From NCBI GenBank assembly GCA_964448135.1, contig CAYUVH010000045.1, forward strand, positions 1-40,840: a stretch of DNA of 40,840 bases, in the 5' to 3' direction. Shown piece by piece: positions 24,295-34,000 of this stretch (its first letter is position 1; the number at the start of each line of letters is the position of its first letter). A model generated the notes under the pieces. It was not told the origin of the DNA. It searched no databases and was given only the letters and a program-made list of their open reading frames with translations. The stretch comes from CAYUVH01 sp964448135 (lineage in GTDB: Bacteria > Verrucomicrobiota > Verrucomicrobiia > Limisphaerales > UBA8199). A program made the translations under genes and the position numbers.

Positions 24295-27153
24295 TTACTG
24301 GGTTACAATCCGATAAAACCGCGCGTTCCCCGTGGCGGTGTTATCGATGATGTTGGTGGTGCTGCCCGAGCCCGCGACGGTCTTCAATAGCTGCCAGTTC
24401 GCATTCGTGAGCGAATTCACGTACTGCACCAGGTGCGTCCGGCAGGCTTCCGTTTGGAAAGTGAAGGTGGTGGTGTTCCCGGCGTGCGCCAGGTTGGAAA
24501 CATTGGCCTTCAACGCGGGATACGTCCGGACCGCACTGGGATTTCCCGCTTCGTTAATCAACGTGGAGACGCCATTGGAGCGATTGATGGAGTAGAACTC
24601 AATGTTGCCGCCAAACTGGCCCTGCCAGTAAAGCACCCGCATCGGATAGAGACCGGTCGCGGTCACCGCGAAGCTGTACGTCGTCGGCGTCCCGTTGCCA
24701 CGATCGAGAATGTATTCCGCCAGGACCATGTTCGTGTCGCACACCGTCGGACCGACGGTCGAGCGGAAGCCGTCGTCGCTGCGGACGGCGAAGCTGTAGA
24801 TGCCCGGGTTGAGCAACGCATAGAACCGCGCTTCCATCGCGATGTAATTATTCGTCGCGGCGGCGGGCACGCCCGGGAATGGGGACTTAGTGACAAAGGT
24901 AAAGCTGCCGCTCGGATTGCCGGTGATATCGTAGTTCAACGAACCCGTTTCCCAGTATCGGCCGTCGCCATTCGGACCGCCGGCTTCGTTCGGATACGGC
25001 AGGCTCGTATTCGTGTTGATGATCGTGCCAGCCAGTTCGGACTCCGCGGTGAAAATGCTGGTGAACAGCGTGGTCGGCGCACTGTTGGTGATCTTGAAGG
25101 TGTGAATGGCGAAACCGGTCCCCTGCCCTGAATTCGTGGAAACCGCGTAACCCGCCGGGATCGTTTGGATATTCGCGGTCGTAAACGTCCACGTATTGGT
25201 TTGCAACACGCTGCCGTCGCCCACGATTGCCGTGAGCGTGTTCGTCGCGTTGATCAGCATGAACGGCGTTGGATGATACGTCACCACGGACCCGGCGGCG
25301 TTCGTGGCCACGGTGATCGCGCTGGTGACTTCCGTGCCGTTGAGATACAGCCGGTTGGTGACCACGCTCGTCTGGCGATTCGCGACGGTGTAGGTAACCG
25401 TCTGGTCCGGCGTCACGCCAGTGGACCCGGGATAGGGAAACCCGCTCGCAATATAAGGGCGCAACGTGCTGGCATTCGTAAGCGGCGCGAGCATGAGGTA
25501 ATTAAGATTGTAGCCGCCGTCCGGCGCAAAGCTGGTGGTGCGGAACGTGTTCGTGCCCGGGAAACGGATTTGCACGACGTTTCCGAACATGTCCTTGAGC
25601 GGCACGAAGACAAAGGCCTGCGCATTGCCGGTGTTCGGACACACAAACGTGCCGAGCGCGGCCCGCGACTGGTTGGTCGTTGTGGCCGTCGGGCTGGCGA
25701 GCCGTTCGAGCAACATGGTGGAGCTGCCGCTTAGACCGGCCATGCGGGCATAAACCGCGAAGGTCGCATTGCTCATCCGACGGGTGAAGTTCAGCCACTC
25801 GCCATTGTTCACGAAACCCAGGTTGTAATCCTGAAATCCGTTGGCCGCAAAGTTCGCGTGGTCCACGTCCGAACACACCTCGATCTGCGGGAGGTCCGTC
25901 GGGCGATAGGCGTTGGGATGATTCGTGCCAGTCGTGTCGTATTCGAGGTAGTCGATCGTGTTGCTGCCGATCAGGTTAGCGTAAAACTGGTTCGGCTGGC
26001 CGATGGAGAAGTTATCCCCGTACTGACCCTTGCTGAAATTGTAGTCCTCCACTTCGAAATACGGATTGTCCGCCCGCCAGGTGTTGAAGGAAAACGTGCT
26101 GGTCGCCTTGTTGCCGTTCGCGTCGGTCGCCGTGACCACGACGTTGAAGAGCGTGTTGTCCGGCAACGGCCCGGCAATGTTCACGTGATTGCTCGCGGGG
26201 GTGCCGCTGAAAGTGGCGCTGGTGTTCGTGGCACCGTTGATGACCACTTTGATCGCCGAGTTCGACACGCTCGAAAACGCCGAGGTCACGTCAAAGGAAA
26301 TCGCCGTATTTGTTGAGAGAAACGTCGAGTTGTTGGTCGGCGAGAAATTCACAATCTCCGGCGGCACGAGGAACGTCGAGTTGAGTTCAAACTGGTTGAA
26401 ATAAAGATTCCCTCCACCACCGGCGTTCAAATTGTAGAGCGCAAAGCTGTCGATCGTGCCACTGCCCTGCAACGGCATGTCGTCGAACACAGCTTTCGTC
26501 ACCGTGCCGTCGGCGCTCTTCACCACCAATCGATAGGTGTCCGCGGTGCGCAATGCGAATTCCAACGTGAGCCCCGCACCGGTGTACGGGATGCCCGTGT
26601 CAAAAACGCTGCTCCCATCCCAGATCAGGTAATTGTTCAGTCCACCCTGGAAATAGAAACTGAAGCGCGAGTCCGCCCCGATGGCGGCCATGTCGCTCAA
26701 CGCGGAGGTTCCGACGGCCGATTGTGCGGTGCCGTTGCGAATGCTGAAGCCGATGTAATTGTCGGTCGCAATCCCCTCGTTTTTCATCTTGAACCGGAAG
26801 ACATTCGTGGTGGAGAGCGAGTTGCTGAGGGCGCGATAGGCGACGGAGAAGTTATAGCTGCCGCTGTTGGCATACATGCCAAAGGACTTGCCACTGGTGT
26901 CCACCGAGCCAATGCCGGAGCCGCCGATGAAGGCGCCCGCGAAACCGCCGCCTGCGCCGTCGTTGTTGGTCAGCGCCCAGGACTTGAAACCAAATCCCCC
27001 GTTGGTTCCGTTCACCCAGCCTGTGCCGTAGGCCGGCTGGGCTGCGTTATCCTGGCCGGCCAATTGGGCACGGGCTGGGTAAATCCCGGCAAGCATGGCG
27101 GACAAGACTGCGCCAGCGGGCAAAATTGATCGGAACATTTTTGATATTTTCAT
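24295..27153 (-). CDS. Large secreted multidomain protein with Ig-like, CBM-like and PA14-like domains
   Basis: 952 aa. Signal peptide at residues 1-29 (MKISKMFRSILPAGAVLSAM..., cleavage after ARA). A beta-rich lectin-like region (30-260), an Ig-like domain (about 265-360, PPEIVNFSPTNNSTF), a segment resembling family 6 carbohydrate-binding modules (about 362-560, YFEVEDYNFSKGQYGDN and VNNGEWLNFTRRMSNATFAVYARM), another Ig-like part, then a PA14-like domain (about 670-865, ARFYALLNPGIYSFAVRSDDGFR and GLYPMRVLYWQGQFGGNIEFY). It ends TGNARFYRIVTQ, a tail type shared with both neighbouring amylases. No catalytic motif was recognised, so a glycan-binding surface or secreted protein is the best reading. 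It follows the second GH13 gene with a 172-base spacer that includes a CCGCATG-type palindrome. Confidence 0.8.
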   Translation of the reverse strand: MKISKMFRSILPAGAVLSAMLAGIYPARAQLAGQDNAAQPAYGTGWVNGTNGGFGFKSWALTNNDGAGGGFAGAFIGGSGIGSVDTSGKSFGMYANSGSYNFSVAYRALSNSLSTTNVFRFKMKNEGIATDNYIGFSIRNGTAQSAVGTSALSDMAAIGADSRFSFYFQGGLNNYLIWDGSSVFDTGIPYTGAGLTLEFALRTADTYRLVVKSADGTVTKAVFDDMPLQGSGTIDSFALYNLNAGGGGNLYFNQFELNSTFLVPPEIVNFSPTNNSTFLSTNTAISFDVTSAFSSVSNSAIKVVINGATNTSATFSGTPASNHVNIAGPLPDNTLFNVVVTATDANGNKATSTFSFNTWRADNPYFEVEDYNFSKGQYGDNFSIGQPNQFYANLIGSNTIDYLEYDTTGTNHPNAYRPTDLPQIEVCSDVDHANFAANGFQDYNLGFVNNGEWLNFTRRMSNATFAVYARMAGLSGSSTMLLERLASPTATTTNQSRAALGTFVCPNTGNAQAFVFVPLKDMFGNVVQIRFPGTNTFRTTSFAPDGGYNLNYLMLAPLTNASTLRPYIASGFPYPGSTGVTPDQTVTYTVANRQTSVVTNRLYLNGTEVTSAITVATNAAGSVVTYHPTPFMLINATNTLTAIVGDGSVLQTNTWTFTTANIQTIPAGYAVSTNSGQGTGFAIHTFKITNSAPTTLFTSIFTAESELAGTIINTNTSLPYPNEAGGPNGDGRYWETGSLNYDITGNPSGSFTFVTKSPFPGVPAAATNNYIAMEARFYALLNPGIYSFAVRSDDGFRSTVGPTVCDTNMVLAEYILDRGNGTPTTYSFAVTATGLYPMRVLYWQGQFGGNIEFYSINRSNGVSTLINEAGNPSAVRTYPALKANVSNLAHAGNTTTFTFQTEACRTHLVQYVNSLTNANWQLLKTVAGSGSTTNIIDNTATGNARFYRIVTQ

Positions 27154-27265
27154 ACGCAGCGTCGGGTGCGTCGGAGAACCCTCGAGTCACAGCCAATAGA
27201 GGTTCAAAACCGGCGGCTAAAATTGTTGCTGTATCATAAGCTAAACCCTTCCCCGGCAATCTCAA

Positions 27266-27281
27266 CCGCACAAACATGCGG
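27266..27281 (-). promoter_or_regulatory. 16-bp near-palindrome, CCGCATGWWTRTGCGG family, copy 3
   Basis: On the minus strand CCGCATGTTTGTGCGG, 44 bases after the GH13 stop (27326) and 112 bases before the start of the secreted protein. The surrounding 19 bases (27265-27283) are identical to those at 35138-35156. TATGAT on the minus strand about 30 bases further downstream could be a -10 box, but no convincing -35 box at normal spacing was found. Confidence 0.5.
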
Positions 27282-27325
27282 GCGGAGGTGTGGCCCTTTC
27301 CGGCCATGCGCGCGGCAAAGCAGAG

Positions 27326-30300
27326 CTAGTTCAGTTGCAGGCGGTAGAACTGCGCGGGGGTTCCGCTGGCAGGAACAAAGAGCGTCCCTTGGGGGCTGGT
27401 TTGAACCGGATTACCCGGTACCGCCTTCCATGAAATCGGCGTGGTCAGGTTTGTGGCGGAATAAAGCATTGCCGAATTGCTCAGCACGGTCGGCCAGGAA
27501 AGCACGATGCCGCCGTTGGTCGGCCCTGAACCGAGAACGACGATATTGGCGTCCAGCAACAGCGTTCCGGCGCCCACGGGGCTGAACGGGCCTTCGATCC
27601 CTGCGTTGTTGATGGCGCTCACGCGCGCGTAGAAAACGGTTCCAAAGGTGCCGCTAACGCTGGCGTTGGTGCCCACAACCGTGGTGTTGAGCACATTCGA
27701 AGCTCCCGGCGATGTGCCAATGATCACATGATAGCCACTGATGCCGCCGTCCGGATCGCTTACCGCTGTCCAGCTGAAGGTTGCGTTCGTCCCCAACACA
27801 TATGCTTTTGGCGTCCCCGGCGCTGCGGGAGTTGGCGGCGCCGTCACATCATACAGCTTGAGATATTGCGGTTCGAACGGCGCGCTGGCCCAGTAGCTGT
27901 TCGTCCCGGGCACACGGTTCAAGCCCACGAACATGCCGCTGCTCAGCAGCGTGCTGCCGGCGATCCCGCCGCCCCAAAGCCAGTAATTGCGTCGATTGGG
28001 ATCCGCGCCTGTGTACGCCGCAATGTTTCTCGCGTTGTAGGTGCGCCCGGACTTGATGCCGAAATAATTCGAGCCGCCGATCGTCGCCGTCACGTCGAAA
28101 TTGCCCTGCTGGGTGTTGTTGCGGTCCAGGTTCACGAACCCGAACACCACATCATAAAAGTTCGGCGAGCCAGCCGGCTGTTCGAACTTCGCCACCGAGA
28201 AAATATTCGGCTGCGGTCCGCCGCCGCCGGTCTGGTTCAGGAAATAGCGGTTCGAGGACCGCAACGCCTTGCTGAACCCGCGCGCCTGGTTGACGCCGGC
28301 GTAAATCGGCCACAGAAAATCCACGCCATTTCCACGATTGTTAAAAATCGGTTGGAGCGAGTTGTATTTTTTGAACTGCGGTATCTGCTTGCCGAAGTTC
28401 AGTTCATATTGATCGAAGCCGAACGTGCGCGAGATGCCCAACTCCTGCCCGTAGAAAATCATCGGCGCTCCGTCAACTGTGCCGCACACGGCATAGCGAA
28501 TGAATGCCAGGAAGGGATCATCGTAGTTTTCCTCATCGTGCGAGGTCGTGTTCAGCAGCACCAAACCCTGACCGTAGGCCTTGCGGCGATCCTCGAAAAT
28601 GTTGCGATAGTCCGTGGCCGACCCGGCCGACTTGAGCGGGAAGACAATATTCTCATTGAGAATGTCGAAGTGCCGCGCCGAACGATAGGTCACCGCGCCG
28701 CCATCCAGCGATTCGCTCATGAACACGAAATCCCACTTCCGGCTGCGCGCCTTGTTGATGATATATTCCCAGCATTGCGGCGGCAGGCCCTGGCCGAAAT
28801 CCGCGCGTAACCCGTCAATGCCGTGGTAGGTCTGCCCCGCCGGCGTGCCGTTCGGACAACCGGTCTTGTCCAGCCAGTAAAGCACGTAGTCGGCAAAATA
28901 CTTCCAGACGTTCCGCGTCACGCCGTCGAAATGTCCGTTGCCGCTGCCGCTCGAACCCTCGCTGCCGACGGTATAATCGAACCAATCGGCCTCGCTGAGA
29001 TACGCGGTCGTTTGCGAGGAATTGGCCACCAGCGCCGCATAGCGGCCGAAGAAAATATCATGCACGTCCGTCCACTTGCCGAAGTCGTAACGATCCGGCG
29101 CCGGCGCCACGTTGCCCGAGCTGGAGGCCCGCATATCGTAGGCATCCGTCCGCGAATACACCCGGGCTTCGTGGGCGCGGATTTCGTCGGTCGTGGGCGA
29201 ACCGTTGGCAAAATAGGCCACGCCGCTCGCATCCAGCTCGCAATCCCACGCGCTGTGATTGAAAGCGGCATCGAGCATCACATTAATCCCGGCCGAGTCC
29301 GCTGCCGCCACGAAATTTGTAAACTCCGTCATCCCTCCCGCGCGCGTGTTCGCCTTGCCGAGCAATGGATTGATTTGGAAGAAGTTCTTCACCGAGTAAG
29401 GACTGCCCACCGTGTAAGGCTGGCCGGTGTCCGGATCAGTCTGGCGTCCGTCCACGCCGACGGGATGGATCGGCTGGAACCAGAGCCAGTTGACCCCGAG
29501 ATTCTGCGCGTAGGCCAGGTTGAACCGGTTGGTCACCGGATCGTAGGGCCGCGAGCCCGGTCCGTTATATAAATCCGTGAAGGTGCTGCGCTGCGTATCC
29601 AGCGTGCCCTGCGCCCCGATGTTCATCGCGTTCAGTTCGTAGAGCGAAATATCCCGCGCCTTCTTCGGGGCGACCACCAACGCGTGGTCGCGCCGCGGCG
29701 AGGAGCTGTACCACACCCAGTTGGAGTTGCCATTCACCTTATAGCGCGCTGTCAACCGATACGCGCCCGTCTTTTGCGCGTTCAATGTCAGCGTGTATTG
29801 CCCGGGCGTACCGCTCGGGGCCATCGTGTAGGCCTTGTAATAGTTGTTATCGTCACCGGCCGCGATATTGTTGCCGTCGGGCGGAACAATTCCGTCCTCG
29901 ATCCCGTCTCCGTTCGCATCCTGCGTTGCGCGATCACGACGGTTCAAATTGGAAAAGACCTCGGCATTCGTCACATTCGCCACGTTCGGCGAAAACAGAA
30001 TCGTCAACGGAATCGAATCCCCGGCCACCTCATCCACAAACAAATGCGTCGTCGTGTAATCCGCATTGAGGCCATTGACGGTCAATACCGGATCGCCCAC
30101 TGATCCCATGGTAAACGTGAACACCGCATTGTTTGAACCCGCGTTGTAGTCGGCGAACTTTTCCTGGTTGTTGGCCGAGTGCCAGACACCGAGTTTGTAT
30201 TTGATCGTCGTTTGGTTCGGGAGGTTCGTGGCGCTTCCTTTCCACCACATGGCGTTGCCCGCCTGGCTATTGTCGTTCTCCAGATGATCCAGGCCGAGCG

Positions 30301-31024
30301 CAATCGCCTGCGCGGTGCCACCCGGGACTCCCAGCGCGCCGGCCGGCGTGGAACCATCCGTCGTGTAATACACACTCGCATGATCGGCCCAGCGCGAACC
30401 CAGGCTGCCGTCCTTGCCGATGTAGCCAATCTTGATCCAGAAATCCACCTGGCTGTGGTTCGCGTCATTCCCTGCGCTGATGACGCGGTTGCCGGAGTGG
30501 TACAGCCAAGCCGCGCGATTGCGAATACTGAACGGCGCATTCGTCGCCGTGGCCTGCGTATCCGTCGTGGAACTGCTCGCATCGCCTCCGTAGAGGTAGG
30601 TGGTTTGCAGCCCGTTTACCCCGTCGAAGTTGACCTGAAAGTAATACTGAATCGGATCATTCGTGGCGATGCCGGACGTGCTGAAGGAAGCCTGCCAATA
30701 CTGGTTGTTCGCGCTCGGCCCGCCGTTCGTATAAAAGCTCAACGTCACATTGCTCCAGGTCACCGCGCTCAGCGCCTTGTAAAAAAGCGTGCCGCCGGTT
30801 TGGTTCGCTGTGCCGTAGCTGTTGCCGAATTTTTGCAGGCCCTGAAAGACGCGAATGGTGGTGTTCGGCCCAATCTCGAATTCGGGGCTCCGCATGTTCA
30901 GCCCGAGATCGCCGCTGTTGTCAGGAATGTGCCAGACATTGCCCAGAACCGGCGCGGCGGCGCGGGCGACGGGAGTCGCGCCAGCGGCCAGCACCACCAG
31001 CAAAAGAGCCAATCGCTTGAACAT
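27326..31024 (-). CDS. Large secreted GH13 (alpha-amylase family) glycoside hydrolase with N-terminal glucan-binding-like modules
   Basis: 1232 aa. Signal peptide MFKRLALLLVVLAAGATPVARA from the ATG at 31024, 19 bases after the upstream GH13 stop; a GTG at 31117 would overlap that gene. About 450 residues of beta-rich modules come first, then a (beta/alpha)8 barrel with the GH13 regions: VMLDAAFNHSAWD (His590), GIDGLRADFGQG (nucleophile Asp742), FVFMSESLDGG (acid/base Glu771) and NTTSHDEEN (His829, stabiliser Asp830). All catalytic residues are present, so it should be active on alpha-glucans; exact specificity is unknown. After the barrel come a fibronectin-III-like domain (PGTPKAYVLGTNATFSW) and a C-terminal module ending AQFYRLQLN. 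It shares a module of about 95 residues with the GH13 protein encoded upstream. Confidence 0.9.
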   Translation of the reverse strand: MFKRLALLLVVLAAGATPVARAAAPVLGNVWHIPDNSGDLGLNMRSPEFEIGPNTTIRVFQGLQKFGNSYGTANQTGGTLFYKALSAVTWSNVTLSFYTNGGPSANNQYWQASFSTSGIATNDPIQYYFQVNFDGVNGLQTTYLYGGDASSSTTDTQATATNAPFSIRNRAAWLYHSGNRVISAGNDANHSQVDFWIKIGYIGKDGSLGSRWADHASVYYTTDGSTPAGALGVPGGTAQAIALGLDHLENDNSQAGNAMWWKGSATNLPNQTTIKYKLGVWHSANNQEKFADYNAGSNNAVFTFTMGSVGDPVLTVNGLNADYTTTHLFVDEVAGDSIPLTILFSPNVANVTNAEVFSNLNRRDRATQDANGDGIEDGIVPPDGNNIAAGDDNNYYKAYTMAPSGTPGQYTLTLNAQKTGAYRLTARYKVNGNSNWVWYSSSPRRDHALVVAPKKARDISLYELNAMNIGAQGTLDTQRSTFTDLYNGPGSRPYDPVTNRFNLAYAQNLGVNWLWFQPIHPVGVDGRQTDPDTGQPYTVGSPYSVKNFFQINPLLGKANTRAGGMTEFTNFVAAADSAGINVMLDAAFNHSAWDCELDASGVAYFANGSPTTDEIRAHEARVYSRTDAYDMRASSSGNVAPAPDRYDFGKWTDVHDIFFGRYAALVANSSQTTAYLSEADWFDYTVGSEGSSGSGNGHFDGVTRNVWKYFADYVLYWLDKTGCPNGTPAGQTYHGIDGLRADFGQGLPPQCWEYIINKARSRKWDFVFMSESLDGGAVTYRSARHFDILNENIVFPLKSAGSATDYRNIFEDRRKAYGQGLVLLNTTSHDEENYDDPFLAFIRYAVCGTVDGAPMIFYGQELGISRTFGFDQYELNFGKQIPQFKKYNSLQPIFNNRGNGVDFLWPIYAGVNQARGFSKALRSSNRYFLNQTGGGGPQPNIFSVAKFEQPAGSPNFYDVVFGFVNLDRNNTQQGNFDVTATIGGSNYFGIKSGRTYNARNIAAYTGADPNRRNYWLWGGGIAGSTLLSSGMFVGLNRVPGTNSYWASAPFEPQYLKLYDVTAPPTPAAPGTPKAYVLGTNATFSWTAVSDPDGGISGYHVIIGTSPGASNVLNTTVVGTNASVSGTFGTVFYARVSAINNAGIEGPFSPVGAGTLLLDANIVVLGSGPTNGGIVLSWPTVLSNSAMLYSATNLTTPISWKAVPGNPVQTSPQGTLFVPASGTPAQFYRLQLN

Positions 31025-31043
31025 GACGGTGGGAAGCAGCGGA

Positions 31044-34000
31044 TTAGGGAACGACCTGAATTTGATAGAACTTCTGTGGCACGGGATCGGAATTGTCGTA
31101 GTAGAACGTGGAGTCACCTGACCCGGCGATCACCGGCGAAATGGGCACAAATGGCGCGGACAGGTTGGTCGTGGCCAGCACCTGGTAATTGATTCCCGAC
31201 GCGCTGTCCCAGACGACGAGTTGATTATTGTTTGCGAGCCCTGTGATGACGAGCGGTGGCGCTACGATCACCGAACGCGTATCACTCAACGTCACGGCGC
31301 CGCTATAAACAACCTGGATGACATTGGTTCCGGTGCTCGCGTTCGCCCAATTATACGTCATTGTCCGGAAGCCCGCGCCGCAGGTTGTTCCGCCGATGAT
31401 GTAATACGGCGCCTGCGTGCCCGGATTGCGCCGCTGCTGGAATATCCCGTTGATGTAGATGCTGAAGTTATCAATCGAGTTGCTCAGGCTGGTGGAGAAA
31501 CACACGCGAATCGGATAGGGCGCATCCGGACTGACGTTGACGCCCAGGCCGTCGCTGGCCGGATCCGAAATCTGCACCACCTGCACCGGGGCGGCCGTGG
31601 TCACCGTATTGGTGAGCAACGTCACGCGGTTGGGGAATAGGCTCGAAGTAAATTCGCGCAGGCGCACGGCGATGGTCGCCGAACCGCTGTTTGGAACCGC
31701 CACATAAGTGAATCGATACTCCTGGGGATAATTCGTGTAAATTCCGCTCAACGTGCCATCCGGCGTAACCGACGTTGCCTGGGCAAACACCTGCACGCCA
31801 TTGGTCAGGCCGTTGCCCTGCCGCAGGCCGGTGATCGAATCGTCATTGTTGGAATCACCATCCTGAATGTTGAATTCCACGCCCGTGGTGGCGCTATCGG
31901 CCCGCACCACCACCTGGTAGGTAGTATTGCTGATCGCGGCGTTATTTGTGGGAAACACGATCACGCCCTGCGGCAGCTGGCCATCATAGTAGAAGGTCTG
32001 GGCGAACGTGTTATAGACGCCCGATTTTCCACTGCGCGACAGGAACGTCCGGCCGCGCAAAATGTGGAAACCGGTGGTCAAACCCGTCGTCGTGCTGTTG
32101 GTGTTGCGATCGTTATGCGTCCAAACCGTAACCGTCGTCGGATTGAAGTTCGTAATCCCGAACTGCGTCAGACCGTACAATTTGGAATTGTCCGAGTCTG
32201 AAATGGTGCCAATGCCTTCCTGATAGAGGGCCGCCTTGTAGCGCAGCTGGACTCCGCCGAGGTTGTAGCTGCCAGGAATAGTGGCCTTGAACCAATCAAT
32301 GGTGTTGTCACCGGCGTCGTGGTTCATCCAGGTGCCCGCCACGACCTTGGTCGTCCCCTTCCCCACGCCAAAAGCGCCTTCGGGGTTGCTGCCATCGGTG
32401 GTGAAATAAACGTAGCACCGATTGCTCTGGTAGTTGTAGCCGACCTTGAACCACAAATCCACGGCCTGGCTGGGCGTCGGATTCGTCGGGTTCATCTGGG
32501 TCGCCGGCCCGCCGCCGCCGAGCAAGGTCGTGGCCGCCGCGGGATCATGATAGACAAAGCTGGGCGTCGAGGTGTTGATGCCCGCGCCGTTGCCGCCCCC
32601 GTTCACCAGCGTGTTCGTTCCGCCCACGGTGTAATAGTAGGTCTCGGCGCCCAGCGACGTCACATTGCACCGCGTGGTGTTCTTCGCCGCAAATTTCTCG
32701 GGGCCGTTCCGCAATTGATACGTGGTCTGCTCGTAACCCAGGAAAACGTCCGACGCCGATCCTGGACGATTGTCGCGGCGCTCGAGCCCGGTGGTGGGCG
32801 AACCCAGGCCCATCTGGCTGTTTAGATCGATGCCGCCATCCATTTTGGCCTGAACATTGACGGTCGAAGCATCAGACCGGATCGCGATGTCCATCGGACC
32901 GTTCGTCAGGATGGGCACATCGATTGTGTAGGTCCGGTTCGAGACATGCACGCCGCCGATCACGTTGCCATTGGCATCAACGCTGCCCCTCATTTTGAAG
33001 GGGTAGATGGGGTTGTAGTTGGCGTCGCCGTTGGGACCGTCTTTGCGATAAACCGTCAGCGTCGGCACCGTGGTCCCGCCCTGCTTGAAGGTGATGGCAT
33101 TCGTCAGCACGTTCGCGCGGCTGGGCTCGGGCCATTGGTAACCATACATCACCCAGCTCGCGGTCGGAATCCGCAGTTCGATCGCGCCGCCGCCTGTGGG
33201 CGGCGTTGAATTCACCACCAACGCACGATGAACCGGATTCGGGTCATTGGCCGTGCTGGTTGCCGTGGCGCTGCTGGTGGTCGCATCGTGCACGATCAGC
33301 TTGGCGCAAGCCCGATCACTGCCGGGAGCGGAACTGGCCAACTGCGAGAGCACCGAGCCAGGCGGGAAGCCGACTTTCATGGCATAACCGCGGGATGGAT
33401 TTCCACCGGGTCCGCAGGTGTAATAACCGTCCGCGGTCCGGCTGATACCATCATCGAAATTGATATCGGCCGAAGCACCGGTTTTGTTGTTCGCCACAAA
33501 CAATACGACGGTAGCCGTCGGATCATTGAAAGGATCCCCCGAGGCGACATCGCGATAGTCATACCTTTCCCAGGCGACAATGTTTGCATCGCTCCAGCGC
33601 GAGCGCGTGCCACCGCGCGCGAGTTGATGATGGAGATAGGCGATGTCGGGCATTTGGTTGTCGCCATACTCGCCCAGGTAATTGGCTTGCGGCACGATCG
33701 GAAAGGTGCTCGAGCTGGAGGGATCCCCCGCATAATTGAAGGCATCCGAATAAATCATCGGGATGCCTTCGTGCATAAAATAATACGCGTTATGCAGTGC
33801 TCGATTATTTACACAGCACAGCGCATGGTCCTGGTCTTGCGCGAACTGCACGCCCTGATTCGCCCCATAGCTGCCGATATCCCGCTGGTCCAGTCCCGCC
33901 CCAGTGCCCCCGCCGGCCCAGCCATCCACCGCACTACGCATCGGCGTGTTCAGCAGCCGCATACCCGCCGCGATATATTCGCTGTATGAAGGCGGCTCAC

